Origin: Lepas anatifera
Lineage: Eukaryota; Arthropoda; Thecostraca; Lepadidae
Assembly (NCBI GenBank): GCA_034440635.1
Contig: JAOTON010001028.1
Span: 2,010,310 to 2,074,309 of the forward strand
DNA: 64,000 nt
Reading direction: 5' to 3'
Every line of letters starts with the position of its first letter. The first letter of the stretch is position 1. Both the position numbers and the translations under genes were made by a program. This document shows positions 1 through 11,713 of this stretch, piece by piece. The notes beneath the pieces are model-generated. The model was not told the origin of the DNA. It ran no database searches and was given only the letters and a program-made list of their open reading frames with translations.

Positions 1-274
1 GGTGCCGTCTTTAGCTTTTACTGCATCTGTTTCTTTAGGTTGTTTCCAACTCTGAAGAATATTTCGCGTTATCTTAGACCTTCACAGCAAAATGAATAGT
101 CAATACACAACACGGCGGAAAAATAACGAGCCTGACATATGATCAATGATCATGATCAATGTCGATCACCTGCATATTGAGCTGAGCAAATATTGATACC
201 TTAACTATAATAATGAAAATAATTACAACAATCATGATGATATTTCATCGGCAAAATAAGCTATCAATACACAT

Positions 275-331
275 GGGGGCAGGTGGTGCAGTGGTTAGCA
301 CGCTATCAGACAAGAAACAAAGGTTTCACAG
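275..331 (+). repeat. tRNA-like SINE head (fragment)
   Basis: The stretch begins GGGGGCAGG and contains TGGTGCAGTGGTTAGC (about 284-299), which matches a tRNA A-box (D-arm) consensus. About 25 nt later comes AGGTTTCACAG, a degraded B-box position. No cloverleaf with an acceptor stem closes, so this is a tRNA-derived SINE fragment rather than a working tRNA gene. The parent tRNA cannot be assigned. Confidence 0.4.
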
Positions 332-479
332 AAAGGCAAAGAAGAGAGCACTTTCAGGCATCCCTTTAAAAATACCCTTTTGAGCTGCAGTATTGCCGTT
401 ATATGCGTCTGAGTCCCCAGTAAAAGAACTAGGGCAGTGCACTGGTCAAACATGGTTCGCATTCCCTATCTTCCAAGGT

Positions 480-790
480 GGGGGAGGGGTTCGTCAGAGG
501 GACGAGATGTTCTAGGTCAGCTCTGTTCAGGCGCCGGAGCGGCTCCGGTGCTGAATGAGATCCGCGACGGCACCGGTGCCAACCGAGCGTCGCTCAGATG
601 TCAATTAGAGGCAGAGCTTATTAAAACCATCTGGATCGGAGGCCGGCTGGCTCGGGGCGCTGGTACCGACGGAGGCGGTATCGGTGCCCGGTCCCGGAGC
701 ACGCGCCGCCGCGTCGGCCTGAGCCGGACGCCACCCGGCACCGAACAGCCTGAAGCTGACAATGAGCGGCCTCAGCCTCCTATAGCCCAG
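480..790. other. GC-rich block, possible exon, unassigned
   Basis: A sharply bounded GC/CpG-rich block in AT-rich surroundings. It is open on both strands (about 121 codons plus, about 75 codons minus). On the minus strand a plausible acceptor (GTCAGCTTCAG, near 768) precedes an Ala/Pro/Gly-rich reading ending in a stop near 605. Its GC content resembles the MyoD exons and it lies downstream of them, so it could be a terminal exon, but no MyoD C-terminal motif is recognisable. It could equally be a decayed CpG island or repeat. Confidence 0.2.
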
Positions 791-830
791 GGAAGAGGAT
801 GAGCTTCCAAAAAAGGTATTCAAAACTAAC

Positions 831-2108
831 AAAGCGGGCTTACCTAGCGAGCTATAACCCTCTAAGTCTTCAATTTTTTAATTAAAACAGTACTCTTTGT
901 GGTTTTCCCATTACGATTAGAAAAGTAAAAATTTCGGTGTATTTGACAGAAAATCACACCTTAAATATCGTATGGGTTGGTATTAACTTTCAATTTTAAT
1001 GTACGTCATGAAGGCGGCTGTGAACCTTTTGCGTGTCTCTGTGTTGCAAAATAAACATTTTTGGTTTGAAATAATTGATCGGTTTGCAGTTTCAATTGCT
1101 GACTTTCAAAACAGAAGTATTCATCCTCCGTCTAGTTTTATTCGCCAGAGTTATCTCCAGAAGAAGGAAGCATGGGTTTTACCTTCGTCCTTCATTTCAT
1201 ATATTCTAATGGCCTCTATTTGTTACGGAGTGCGTTATTTACTTTTGACAAGTGGGTAGGGATACATTGAGCTGGCTTCTGAAGCTGTTTAAGACACGTA
1301 GTCTCAATGATCGTAAGTCAAACTTCGTCGCTTGCAGCTGTGGAGGCTGAGTAGATATTTCCGTGCTGTCACGCCGGTCTGTCTGGGAATACGAATCACT
1401 CTGGGTGGTAGAACCTATATGATTTATCGGCCTGTGCGCCGGCTGGAGAAGGTGAATCATTACACTGATGCACCTGATTGATATCGGCTGGCATCTTTGA
1501 TGTTTGCTGACGAATTGAATGTTTGACTGGTCGCCGGTTGTTCTGCCGGTGCTGCTAATGTGTTGTGAGACCACGCTTGGGGGCCTCTTCCATTTGTTTG
1601 ATCCTCGAGTTCTTGCTACCAAAGACAGCTGGAATTTCAACTAGCCTCTGCTGGTGTGCTAATGGTTTTGCTGTCGATCGCTCGACTCTGCTGATCAGAT
1701 AGCTGGTAGGAGATGAATTGAACGCTTAACATTCAATGGATCTGCATGTTACTTTTGTGTTGATTGCGTCAGCTCTTTGAGGAAGCGTAATATTTCCCCA
1801 CCTATGCTAAACCGAAGACATATCTCGAAACTGCGGCATTATCTTTCTGGGCTGAAGCAAAACTGATCTAAGACTTTAATAATTTACGTTTCTATTGTAT
1901 CTTACAGGCTGGCTAGGCTAGAAAATTTGCCAGTCAACCCAAGTCAGTCATTTTTAAACGCATTCCGGGAGAACACCAATGAATCATTTACCATTTAACT
2001 TTTTGTCTGCAAGTTAATCGACCGGCTACGGTAGCATGACTACAAGCAGTACAGTATCGCCGGAAGGAGTGCCACCCGGGCGGATATCTTTAGCTGGGAA
2101 CAACTTAC
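831..2108. other. No recognisable feature; 3' flank of MyoD gene
   Basis: AT-rich with no repeat family recognised. On the minus strand 1,640-1,240 is open and Ser/Thr/Gln-rich with AG acceptors near 1,560, so the last MyoD exon could lie here. No conserved motif supports that, so it is not called as coding. Confidence 0.3.
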
Positions 2109-2184
2109 CGCTGGCCAGGGGAGTGTAGCTGTCAGGAGCGCTGTAGCTACCCTGCCGCGTGCCGTAGTAGCCGCTGCCGCCGTT
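2109..2184 (-). CDS. MyoD: MyoD-family gene, probable C-terminal-region exon (exon 3 or later)
   Basis: A 76-nt exon-like segment. A pyrimidine-rich acceptor (TTGTGTTTCAG) precedes it and a strong donor (CAGCG then GTAAGT) follows. In one frame nearly every codon ends in G or C, matching the codon use of exons 1 and 2. The 25-residue reading is Gly/Ser/Tyr-rich (SGYYGTRQGSYSAPDSY), which recalls the Ser/Tyr-rich segment after the HLH in MyoD/Myf5. Phase is a problem: exon 2 ends with two spare bases (TG), so direct joining would create TGA and would not enter this frame. Either a small intermediate exon was missed, or another splice choice is used. Coding status is well supported; assignment to this gene is inference from strand, position and composition. 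Confidence 0.6.
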
Positions 2185-3570
2185 CTGAAACACAAGCATT
2201 GGCACTGCCAGCCTTTCTCTTTGCAAGTCGAGTAAAATGAAAGGAAAATGGTATTTTAGCCCGCTCTGTGATGTGCCAAGATACGTGGCAACGTGCACAG
2301 AAGATTGATGGATTTCGCAGAAGTCAGGGTGAGTGCAAGGGCAATAAAACAACAACGCAAAACAAACAGACAAACAAACAGAGGAATAGTTTACATTTTT
2401 CCAATCTTCAACAACCGTGGCCTTGGATATAAACACATCTACCAAACTGTGACCGTCTGGTACAGAACAGCCGGTGACCCGATGGGCCGGGCCAGGCTGG
2501 TCTCGACGTGGCGTGCCTACGCCTCCCCCCTCCCCCTCACGTCTGAGCATCAGCGCAGGAAGCGTCTGATCCACACTCTTACCGGGGCTGGGGCCGTGTC
2601 ACCCGGTAATCTCCTCTCAGCAAACGTGGAGCCGAGCCAAACACTGGCCCAGCGCCCCGCTGAGCGCCGAAGCCATAACCAACGCAAGCTAGCTCAGCCA
2701 GAGAGGGTTTCTGGAGTGAATTACATAATGATAGGTGAAAACTGTGCTCTGACCTATATCGCAGCCTCGTCAACGCCAAATGAACCTTTGCAACTCTGGA
2801 ATCTTCATTCTCAACAAAAAGTCTTGGAGATATTTGGTGTTTAGAAACATGAATCGGGAGTCTTTTAGCGCGCATATTTCTCTCACAGAGCGCGGCCGCA
2901 CATTTTGCTCTTGTTTGTCGGCCGGGAACCGCCGTTGTTCGCCGCCAAGGATCGTCTGTAACTGAAGCCAGCGTGGCGCAGCACCGCTCTGCTCGTCGCA
3001 AACGCCGCGCCGCGCCGCGTGTGACGGGCTCAACAGCGCCAACGACAGATTCCCTGCACCAGCTTCCTGCAGAGCTTTCTGTGCTTCAGAATCCAGGGTT
3101 TGCGATGGGAGGAAGTACTGTCTGTCCTCGGGGAATCTGCACGTCGAATGGAGTTATGCAGCATAGGCGGATCCGGGATTTGCTCTAGACGGGGTGCTTT
3201 AACCAGAAGGCACCATTTGCCCAGGAGCGCCAATTCTTCAGGTGTGACCTATCGGAGGGGCGCCACGTTGCATCGAAGGGGCGCCAATACTTGTATCCAG
3301 TATGGTAATGGAAAGCAACGTTTTAGGATGCAGGTACGGGAGGGGTTCCAGCGGGCGCTGAGGTGCAGTCGGAAGGAGAGTTGGGCCCCTTCTTCCTCTT
3401 GCCACCTCCCCTGAAACTGCCTGTTTCATACAGTTCCATTCTTGCCTTCCTGTCCGTTGAATGGGTTTTCTCACACATCCAGGGAAGATGTCAATGGCAA
3501 GCCCTGTTTAAGAACGTGCGCCTTCCATAGCAGTAAAGTTCGCTGACTTCGCACCCCAGAGTTCTCTGGA

Positions 3571-3800
3571 TCAGGGTGTTGCGCCGGTGGGGAGTGCAGG
3601 GGTGACGATGGTGTCACCGGCCGGCGGCGGCGCCGCCTGACACGCGCCGCCAGGTGGCGTCGTCGCGTCGTTACCGACGCTGCCGACAGCAGTACTAATC
3701 AGCCGCGCCATTGTCTGCGCGGCGGCGCCCACCGGGCTTAGCGGCGCCCCGTCGCCTCCGCCCGGCGCCGGTACAGCGGGCGGCCCGGCTAGCAAATACG
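3571..3800. other. GC-rich patch with open minus frame, unassigned
   Basis: Very GC-rich (GCC/GCG/CGG triplets). The minus strand is open with an Ala/Pro/Gly-rich reading and a possible donor (GTCGGTAACG). It lies inside intron 2, on the gene's strand and with exon-like composition, but I could not make acceptor phase and reading frame agree with the flanking exons. It may be a CpG-rich repeat fragment. Confidence 0.2.
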
Positions 3801-3890
3801 CAGACATTGCGCGACACGGAGGAAGTAGTCTTCTGTTCAGTGCTTGAAAGCAATGAGCTACCACCCGACTCAAACGATTGTATTCCTTAA

Positions 3891-4803
3891 CCCTTGCCCC
3901 GGTGAGGGGGTGGTGTTTGAACACCCCCTCGGGTTTTTCCAACGGTGCAAAAAATGGTGGCGGGAAGCGTCGCCGTACTTAGCGCATGTTATCCTTGATT
4001 AATTCTGCAACTGTTCCCAAAGTTTTAAGGTTGGGTCATCTCACGTTAGATCACCAGTGCAGGTCAAGTGACCTTACCTCCAAAAATGTTTAAAGTGGCC
4101 TAAGTAAGAACTGGGTGAATTTATCTGATTGCATCTTTTACCACATAATGGGTCCAACGAGTACTACAAAATGTATTGTGGGATTTTTTCATATCGATGA
4201 TCTAGGGTCAGGTACGGATCATGACCTCTCCGTTGAAATACATGGGAAAAACAAATTTACCTGTATTTGTGTAGATACATATTTTTTCAATTTTTTTACC
4301 TGTGAATTTTGAATTTTGGGGAATTTTGGGGCTACCTAAACAGGTTAAAGACTGGGTTCAAAAACTTTGCAGGAAATGATGATAAAGCTTTTGTTTTGAT
4401 ACCATTACGCTTGGATTGCTATTGCGAATATATTTATATGCATATTGATAATACTAGGTGGGATAGTGACCTTAACCTGACCTTAGGTGAGGCCATTTTT
4501 ATGTTTTGACCCAGTATAGTCACATTATACATCATTCGATTCGACGTAACGAGAGAAAACAAATGGTGCCTAAAAATAATTATAACTCAACTCTGTCAGA
4601 CGCTGGAGCCTGGAAACTTTTCTCTACTATGCCACCTTCTTTGATCTGTCTTGGCCTCAATATTGACCAGAGCCAAAAAGTGACAGAAGTAGTTTCTTCA
4701 TGAATTTGTAAAGCTATCCAATAGCCTTCGAGTTTTTGCTATCCTGCATAGGAGCCAACTTTGAGGGGGTGTTTGAACATCCCCACCAGGGCAAAGGTGG
4801 CTT
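3891..4803 (+). mobile_element. TTAA-flanked AGGTCA element, family E, copy 1
   Basis: TTAA (3,887-3,890) is followed by CCCTTGCCCCGGTGAGGGGG, the family's terminal sequence. The body aligns with 35,790-36,772: same subterminal TTTGAACACCCCCTC block, the AGGTCA-ag-TGACCT inverted repeat at 4,061-4,074, 'catatcgatga' at 4,191, and the GCTATCCTGCATAGGAGCC block near the right end. The right terminus is degraded; a TTAA at 4,804 may mark it. There is no transposase reading frame, so it is non-autonomous. TTAA target plus CCC ends is the piggyBac hallmark; assignment to that superfamily is inference. Confidence 0.7.
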
Positions 4804-4807
4804 TTAA

Positions 4808-5507
4808 TAAGGTCATATGCAAAAAAGCTTTACTGGAGAAGAGAGGGAAAATTTAGTAAGAAATAATGGAGTGGTGAGTGGAAAATTTAGCTTGCCCAGG
4901 TATCGCTCGCCACCCAGCACCCTGGGATTTGAAACAATGTCTGGGTATTATTTAAGCACAGATCTACTTGCCACACGGATGGCAATGTGTAAACCACAAC
5001 ATAGCTACGTGTCTGCCATGTTTCGACCTGTGTCTACGATATACAAGGTAGTTTGACACAGCTATAGGAGGCGGCGCAGGACCAAATCAGCCGTAGAGTG
5101 GCAACGCCTGCCGGGTTCTCCGCATATGGCGTCAGCAACTCTTCCAGTCGCAAGCGGTGAAATATCAACCGAATTGTCTATTTGAATGTCAGGTTTGCAA
5201 TGTGTGTTCTGTGATAGATATTGCAGTAAGTAATTGTTCCGCAAGGTCTCTGTCATTTTTACCTCCCTGAGGAATCAGCCCTTCCGGCTCTGTCCGGCTG
5301 CCGCCTGGCGGCAGGTCGCGCGTTGACCTCGGGTTCATTTCCGTCTGACCAAGGAGCGTTGACCACTCGCGTAATTTCTTCTGAACTTTGGTAGACGTCA
5401 GCTTTTCGTTACGGTGTTTTTGGCTGCCTTATCTCTTCAATGAAATGTTTATCATCTTTACATAAACACCTGTTTATTTGAGCCAGTGTTAAGTAGTTAT
5501 ATAATTA
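4808..5507. other. No recognisable feature
   Basis: Mixed-composition intronic DNA. A small GC-rich patch at 5,275-5,330 holds the hairpin CTGCCGCC/GGCGGCAG. No exon, RNA gene or repeat family recognised. Confidence 0.4.
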
Positions 5508-5672
5508 CAGGGCTGGATTTTTCCTCTCAATCCAGGGGAGAGGGGGGCTTGGGTGGATTAACGCTGGCACGGCAATACAAGCCCTATACAAAGCCTTTGG
5601 GAGCTCCAAAGTCCAGCAAGGATTCAACCCCAACCCTCCCCAACCCCTCCAGGATTCCCACCCATGTATAAT
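5508..5672. repeat. Dispersed repeat family I, copy 1
   Basis: Similar to 57,478-57,617. Both share GGCTGGA near the start, then GGGTGG(A/G)TTA, the block ACAATACAAGCCCTATACAA (with one difference) and a CCCAACCCCY...CCCACC(C/G) end. No coding content. Family unknown. Confidence 0.6.
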
Positions 5673-6338
5673 TATCGTGGTATAGTGCCTAGCCCAGTAA
5701 CCTATGGTTTCTGGCCTTTTGTTGAATTGTTGCCTCAACCGGTGTTTGATTTTCAGGGCAAAAAAACAGAAGATTATAAAACGTAAAGTTTTACTAAAAT
5801 TAAACAAGAGAGCGTTTAACACTTGTTTGCCCGACTTGATACGTTCGGCGGATCCGAGGGCCATCTTGGCCCACACATGAAAGGGAGGGCTGCACGTGGT
5901 CACCCATTGCCGAGGGGACGACTCGAGAAGCCGTGAAACCGATTTGGTGCCCATGTCACCAATGTCTCCTGTAGACTGCTCCGCCGGACACAACGTCACG
6001 ACTGACAGTCTAACCCACAGGGAATACTGTGCCGCAGCTCATGGTGTATCGCGGTGCAGCATACATTACAGGTAGTGTCCCTGAGTCAAGGTTGTTGAAG
6101 ATCGGAAATGTCGGCTAAGTTCGACGTCGTCCTTGGACATTGGCATAATGTTCGTGGATATACTTCATTATTATTTCACTTGTAAACAGACGGGAGTCTG
6201 CAGTTGACAATGGACGGCTAGCGTCCATAAGGAACATCGGGAAACAGAGTCTCTTCCTGGGTCCCCGTCTGAAGGAATTTCTAAGGGGCCTGCCCAACAA
6301 AGCATTGGTGTTTTCAGACACTTCTGCCGTTTATTTAA

Positions 6339-6728
6339 CCCGTGCCCCACCGGGGGTCCAGCGCCACCTTTGTCCCAACGGGGGCCATCGATGGCCCCCT
6401 CTAACTCCGAAAATATAGAGTTGACGCAAACGTGCAAAGTGCATTGGAAAGCTCGCGTGAATTCAGTATGATTTTACATCGCATGTCTAAGCGCTCAGGT
6501 CAGTGGTTTGACCTCCAGAGGTCAATCCTGGACACGATAGGCTATTTCCACTAAAATATACAATGCTTAAGAAGTCTGGGCATAGCTCTCATACTCTTAG
6601 ACATATTTAGATCTGGTAAAGTAAATTTTATAAGAGAAAGCCCTCAACCGCGGTGCTACGCCTCGTCGTGTTTCTGTTATACTGAAAAAAACCTTGCGGG
6701 GGCCAACTATGGCCCCGTGGGGTGAGGG
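6339..6728 (-). mobile_element. TTAA-flanked element F, internally deleted copy of family D
   Basis: Flanked by TTAA (6,335-6,338 and 6,729-6,732), starts CCCGTGCCCCACCGGGGG and ends GTGGGGTGAGGG. A 20-nt perfect palindrome (GGGGGCCATCGATGGCCCCC, 6,380-6,399) lies subterminally. The first ~300 bp align with the left part of 38,396-39,418 and the last ~100 bp with its right end; about 650 bp in between are missing. It keeps the everted repeat TGACCT-ccag-AGGTCA at 6,509-6,524. No coding capacity. Confidence 0.8.
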
Positions 6729-6890
6729 TTAAACGGCCTTAGGTGAGTAACAAGGACCCCCGGCGCAGGTGGGAAACGTCCCGGTTAAATTTCGGCGCCA
6801 GCGACTACCCTCTTTGCCAACTCCTTTGACACGTGTCAGCATGAATAACAGCAGACATTTACTGTGAATCACGTGATTGTGGGCGCTTAA

Positions 6891-7338
6891 AGGGAATGTG
6901 GCACCGTGGTCGAATCCTGGAATTTAGTGTAATTAGGCGTACTTTTAGTCAAAAATAATGAAACCACTCATGATTTCTCTGAAAAATTTACAGTAAGCTC
7001 AATATTTGGTTTTTAAAAATACTCCTCTAGAAAAATAAATAAATACCAGCCTGTGGATGATGTCACGATCTGGCAACCACTACCATACCTGAAACGCTTC
7101 AAGGGCTTCGATTGGCTGATACTCATCGTGACGTCAGCATATGCCGTCACACCAGTAGCTCACAACAATGGCCGCCGGCGACGGGGGGCTGAGGGGGCTG
7201 GTGTCAGGTAGGTTTTAGCTTTTTCTTCGGAAATATCGAGATCCAAGACAAATGAAATATGGTGTACCAGGTTTTCCGACCTGCTTTACAACTTGGCTAT
7301 CTCAGTTAAAATCACGTTGTGAAGGTGCCACATTCCCT
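6891..7338 (+). mobile_element. TTAA MITE with CRE/CCAAT promoter-like core, copy 1
   Basis: 448 bp between TTAA target duplications (6,887-6,890 and 7,339-7,342). Terminal inverted repeats are AGGGAATGTGGCACC and GGTGCCACATTCCCT. The second copy is at 21,711-22,162. The centre looks like a promoter with a first exon: reverse CCAAT (ATTGG, 7,111-7,115), a perfect CRE TGACGTCA (7,129-7,136), ACAATGGCCGCC with an ATG at 7,168, then GTGTCAG followed by GTAGGT, a good 5' splice site (GT at 7,208-7,209). A 13-codon reading plus one base runs from that ATG to the donor. No transposase. Function as a promoter is inference. Confidence 0.88.
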
Positions 7339-7606
7339 TTAATGGTTTCACTCTATTCTGTCGCAACTGAATATTGCAACTCTCTTTCCTGGAATTCCCT
7401 CTTTTGAATAAGGTTTGATTATTTTTACAAAATTTCAGTTTCTATTCCAATTGAATGACGTTCTTTGAGGAGCCCAAGCACCAAGAGATAACGACATTGA
7501 CAATAGACAATAGACAATTGAGGCTCAAGCAGCATAACGAATGATTACTTTAAAGAGCGTTACCGCCATTTGACAATAGGTGTGTCAGGCTGTGCAATGG
7601 AGACAA

Positions 7607-7757
7607 TGGCGGATACAAGGGCGATAGCGGGGCTCAAGACCCTCCGAAATGTCAAAATACCTATAGAAAATGCATTGCGGAGGCTATGCCGAGGCAATGA
7701 CGGGGGTGGCTCGAGCCACTTGCCTCCCTCCGAAATGAAGTTCTGGATACGTCACTG
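7607..7757 (+). repeat. Small dispersed element K, copy
   Basis: Begins ATGGCGGATACAAGGG and ends CCGAAATGAAGTTCTGGATA. The same layout is at 11,714-11,860 and 59,363-59,507, sharing a central block around CGGAGGCTRT(T/G)CCGAGGCAATG. The ends resemble a TGGCGGATCCAGG-type terminal repeat common to several elements here. No coding content. Confidence 0.6.
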
Positions 7758-8495
7758 AATGGAGGCGCAGTTATTAGCACCTACTGCTCCAGCATTTACT
7801 ACTGTCGAATGACTTGTGACACCGTTTTTATGGAACTGTGCAAAGAGAAGGGTGCATGTCATCTGTGCGTACCTGCGTTCAAAAAATAAACTCTGCTCTA
7901 GTTGTACCTTATTCCGGCGTATTGACAAGCTTATAGTGCCCGAAAATGTAAGGTCGGAAAAATATCACCTGTAAAACTATCATCGACCAGAAATGTAACA
8001 AAATTTATCCTCCACGAAAATAGTGTCAAACACACCTAAAGCATAATAAATCTATAAAGGAATGTATGTGAAAACCAAGGAAAAGAAACTCATGTGCGAT
8101 CAACTTAAGTATTTCTTTCGATAATATTGTTGCATGAAGTTGCAATATGTGTCAGGAAAGTACAGTACTCCGCACAGACCTAGCTGTGGCGGCGACGGCG
8201 GGTGTTGTGACGCTCGGCTCACAAAGTCCGCCCCTGTGGAAGGGTGCCCCCAACAGTCCGTCAGACACCCCAGGGCGGGGGGGTTGCGCCGGCGGCTACC
8301 CCGGCGGGTGATGAATGTTCATGTCGTCAACACGAGCGCCGCTGTATGGGGCCCGCCCCATTTGAAGGCAATAACTTACACACGCGCCACACAGTGTGAA
8401 AATTAAGACAGTTCTATCGCTAGTTTCAAGAATGAAAAAAATGTTTCAACAATGGGTCATCCTGTAGAAGAGTTCAAAACAAAGTATTTTGGGTT
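7758..8495. other. No recognisable feature; one CpG-rich patch
   Basis: AT-rich apart from 8,180-8,360, which is CpG-rich. On the minus strand that patch has a possible acceptor (CTTCCACAG near 8,240) and a weak donor, but the resulting phases do not bridge exons 2 and 3. Confidence 0.3.
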
Positions 8496-8499
8496 TTAA

Positions 8500-10150
8500 C
8501 ACCTCCCCGTGGGGCCTCTGATCCACCTTTGCCCAAGTGAGGGAAAGGTTCTTCGAGCAGCCTCTCGAACTTTGGCTCCTAAGCAAAAATAGCGGTACAA
8601 AAGTACGCGAACGGCAGTAGATAGCCCGTGAGAAATTATCACCAACATAGATCTGCCATTTTTGGCTCGGGTTCAATTGTGGTTATGACAGATCATGATA
8701 AAGTGGTGGGTCACGGACAGCTTTTTTTCTTTATCGTCTGACCAGGTTTACCCTTATTATGTAGTGTATGGGGGCAATATCGGCCTCTGACGATTTTTCC
8801 CGTGCTGGGGGTTGACTAAAAGCGATAGCGTTGTGCGCTTTTTTACTTTTCACAGATATCGATTCTGCATGAAACTATGTTTCAGCAAAACTTCGTACCG
8901 ACCCATGAGCTGCTCCAGGGACATGTTTGAGGGCAGCTTAACGAGCTACTAGGCTGTACTGGTCCGGCTTTATATCAAACCAAATAGTGACGCCAGAACA
9001 CTATGTAATCGGGATGATATGTTGAGGTTAAAACAAATGAGGGCCAAGGTCAAAGGTCACAAATCAAGGTCCCACCAACACTTCCAACTGCATCGGTGCT
9101 AGTGCTTCCGGGTAGGGGACGTCACCCATTATGACGTATATTTTGCTATGACGTCATAGTTGAGGATATTCAGTGTTCAGGTCAATGTCATGATTTAATA
9201 TACACAGTGAAGTCAAACATCAAAGCGCAGTGGAGGGGTGTCTTAAAATGCCACCTCCCCTGAAATCCAAAAAGTCCTGAGGGCTATAAAAATGTCCATT
9301 TCAAGGTTGGTGAGGGTTATGTTGATCTACATTCTAGCAAGTCTTATTTGATCTAGGTCACTATCTTCAAGGTCAAACGAGGTCGTAACGGTCAAATACG
9401 GGCCGTGCTGGACACCCTTTGGGAAATGCCGTGGTTGTGCCGAAAGAAGCAGGGAATGCATTGGAAGCCGACTAAGGTCATAGAGGGAGGCCCCACACAA
9501 TATTCTCTGAAATTTTGAGGTCAAAGTCATCGAAGGTCACTGACCTATAACGTAACAATACGACATGTTCCTAAGAATGTACAATATGAATGGAAATATA
9601 GCAGCCTATGGGCGGGAAATGAGGGAATGGACTTGATAAAGACCATTGACCTTGATCTGTGGTCTTAACCCTGACATTGAGTAACCTCAATCAAGAAGTC
9701 ATAGCATATCATATGTCACACCGAGTAATGTCATATAAACGAGACAAAATGGTCAATGACCTTGAGGATGCTCGTATGCCTTGACTGGTTTCTCTTGACC
9801 TTAACCTTCATATGAAGTGATTTTGATATGTAATTCCCATTATATGGCGTTACCACTCGGTCTAGAGTGCATGCAAACTGATGCAACCGCGTGGTTGTGA
9901 CAGTCTGAAAATATAGATCTGAATTTGAAAGTCTATAAATGAAGAAATCTGACTGATCTTCAGAAGTCTTCCACCAATCAGCACCCTCATAAAGTCTCCA
10001 AAAGGTGTTTTCCGGCTGCGAATGATTTTCCTGCCACACGGACTAAAGACCTCGAGACAGTGTTAGCTATAGTGATTCTTTTGAGGAGTATACCAATATT
10101 GTGACGGCATAGGTCAATGGTCTTTGCTGACCTTGATGAAAAAATCAGAG
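8500..10150. mobile_element. AGGTCA-rich element remnant, family E type
   Basis: TTAA at 8,496-8,499 is followed by CACCTCCCCGTGGGGCCTC and a block (8,520-8,600) that matches the reverse complement of the right end of 35,790-36,772, including CTCTCGAACT and TCCTAAGCAAAAATAGCG. Downstream to about 10,150 the DNA is dotted with AGGTCA/TGACCT half-sites, including a perfect DR1 (AGGTCA-A-AGGTCA, 9,047-9,059). The right boundary is unclear and more than one element may be merged here. Confidence 0.5.
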
Positions 10151-11590
10151 GCGGTGGAAATTCCCACCATGATTCCTCCATTCCCCCCAGTCCGTTTGGA
10201 ATGTGTTCGTGGTTTCTTCAGGCTAATTACAACATTTCTCAATAGGTTTCCAACTTGTCCGAGATTTTACTTTTATGACCTCGTTTTGCCCAGAGATGGC
10301 TCCAGGGGAAGGGGAAGGGGTGGTCACCACCTTCAGGGCTTAAGGTCCGTCCCCTGCCGATTTTGGGCGCCCTCGGTGCTGGCAATTGGCAACGCCATGA
10401 ATACGAACAGTGAATGCCAAACCAAACGCAAATGAAAAATAACTTGAAGCTGACCGGTTCCACCATCAACCACCCCTGATTTTTAATCAGCTGACCCTGA
10501 CATATCATTGGGTACACCACTTCAGCTGGTACCATGATTGTGCTGCCCCTTCTCCATAATTCACCACTGTTTTACAGCCTTAGGGCGCCCCACTTCAACA
10601 TGGACCGCCCTCATTCACCTCCAGTCGCCCTCAACTTTGCGGTTTGGCGCCCCGTTTTTACAATAGACCCCCTTTCCGCCCTAGCGTGACCCACTGAAGA
10701 TTAGCTAAAATGGAGATCACTAAAGAGTCCACTTTACCTAAAAAACGTTTCCTAAACTCTGTTGGTTTTTTATCTTATTTTTATTTTATTTATTTATTTA
10801 TTTATTTGACATAGCATCTCCATTTGCATTGGTTTCTGACGCCGGTCGTAATGAGATGGGGACAAAATGACAACTTAAGCAAAACACACTGTAGGATAAG
10901 GATAAGGATAGGATGGGTGATGGGTTAGGACAGGATTACCCCGGGATCGCCACGGCCGCGCTCAACCCATGGGGTGAGGTGTGGGACTTTGAAGGGATCC
11001 GGTAAAAATATGAAACAACAAACAGGCGTACGATGACGGTGATGATGAATCATTCTTGTTCTTTTTCGGCTGGTTTTTCTTCTTGGCTTTGTCGTCTTAA
11101 TTATCTTAATTAGAATTGTTATCTTAATTAGAATTATTATTTATTAATCTTAATTAGAATGAACAGGCCCCCTTACTGATTCTGCACTTTTACCGGAATG
11201 GCATAATGCGATTTAGCTAGTGTCAATTTTCAGATGTCATTAGACTTTTCCCGCTGTGGAAGCTCGAATAATGATGTTTCACATGACCATACTACGTCAA
11301 CATATGAAAATGCTCTGCCCGTGGTCCGATAAAGGTCACTTTCGGACCTGATATGGTCACCATGCATATGCATCAACTGACAAGAACAATACGGAGATGA
11401 TATCAAATACAAGATCTACAGTAATTCCTTGCAATTTATTAACCTGAGTCTGGAAGCCTACTCACCCAGCTTCGGATGAATTCTCAGAAATCACAGGTCA
11501 CAACTCCTGAGAGCAGCCTAAGACCCTCGAGAGCGGCCTAAGATGTCATGATTTAGAGACGAAGTCATTGTAAGTCATAACCAGAGTGAC
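10151..11590. other. Intronic DNA with short repeats
   Basis: Holds a GCGCCCC-type repeat fragment (10,565-10,690), a (TTTA)n microsatellite at about 10,779-10,808, GATAAGGATAAGGATAG at 10,898 and a run of TCTTAATTAGAAT repeats (11,095-11,160). No exon or RNA gene recognised. Confidence 0.5.
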
Positions 11591-11700
11591 GTACTTGGAG
11601 TGATGGAGACATTCCTCTGCAATGCCCTATTTTCCCTTACATTTCCAATGGACAGGTCATGACCCGTACCTGATCCAGGTCATCGATATAGAAATACCAA
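11591..11700 (-). mobile_element. Family E fragment
   Basis: In reverse orientation this matches the part of family E around 4,150-4,240: CATTTCCAATGGACAGGTCATGA is related to the reverse complement there, followed by ACCTGATCCAGGTCATCGATAT. Both ends are missing. Confidence 0.5.
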
Positions 11701-11713
11701 TAACACAACCGAA

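Noticed and set aside
8180..8360. Candidate MyoD micro-exon in a CpG-rich patch
   Set aside because: Acceptor looks fair and phase 2 entry is open, but the donor is weak and it exits in phase 1, which does not fit the next exon.
10779..10808. (TTTA)n as a LINE poly-A/tail remnant
   Set aside because: No LINE coding or UTR sequence lies beside it; treated as a simple microsatellite.
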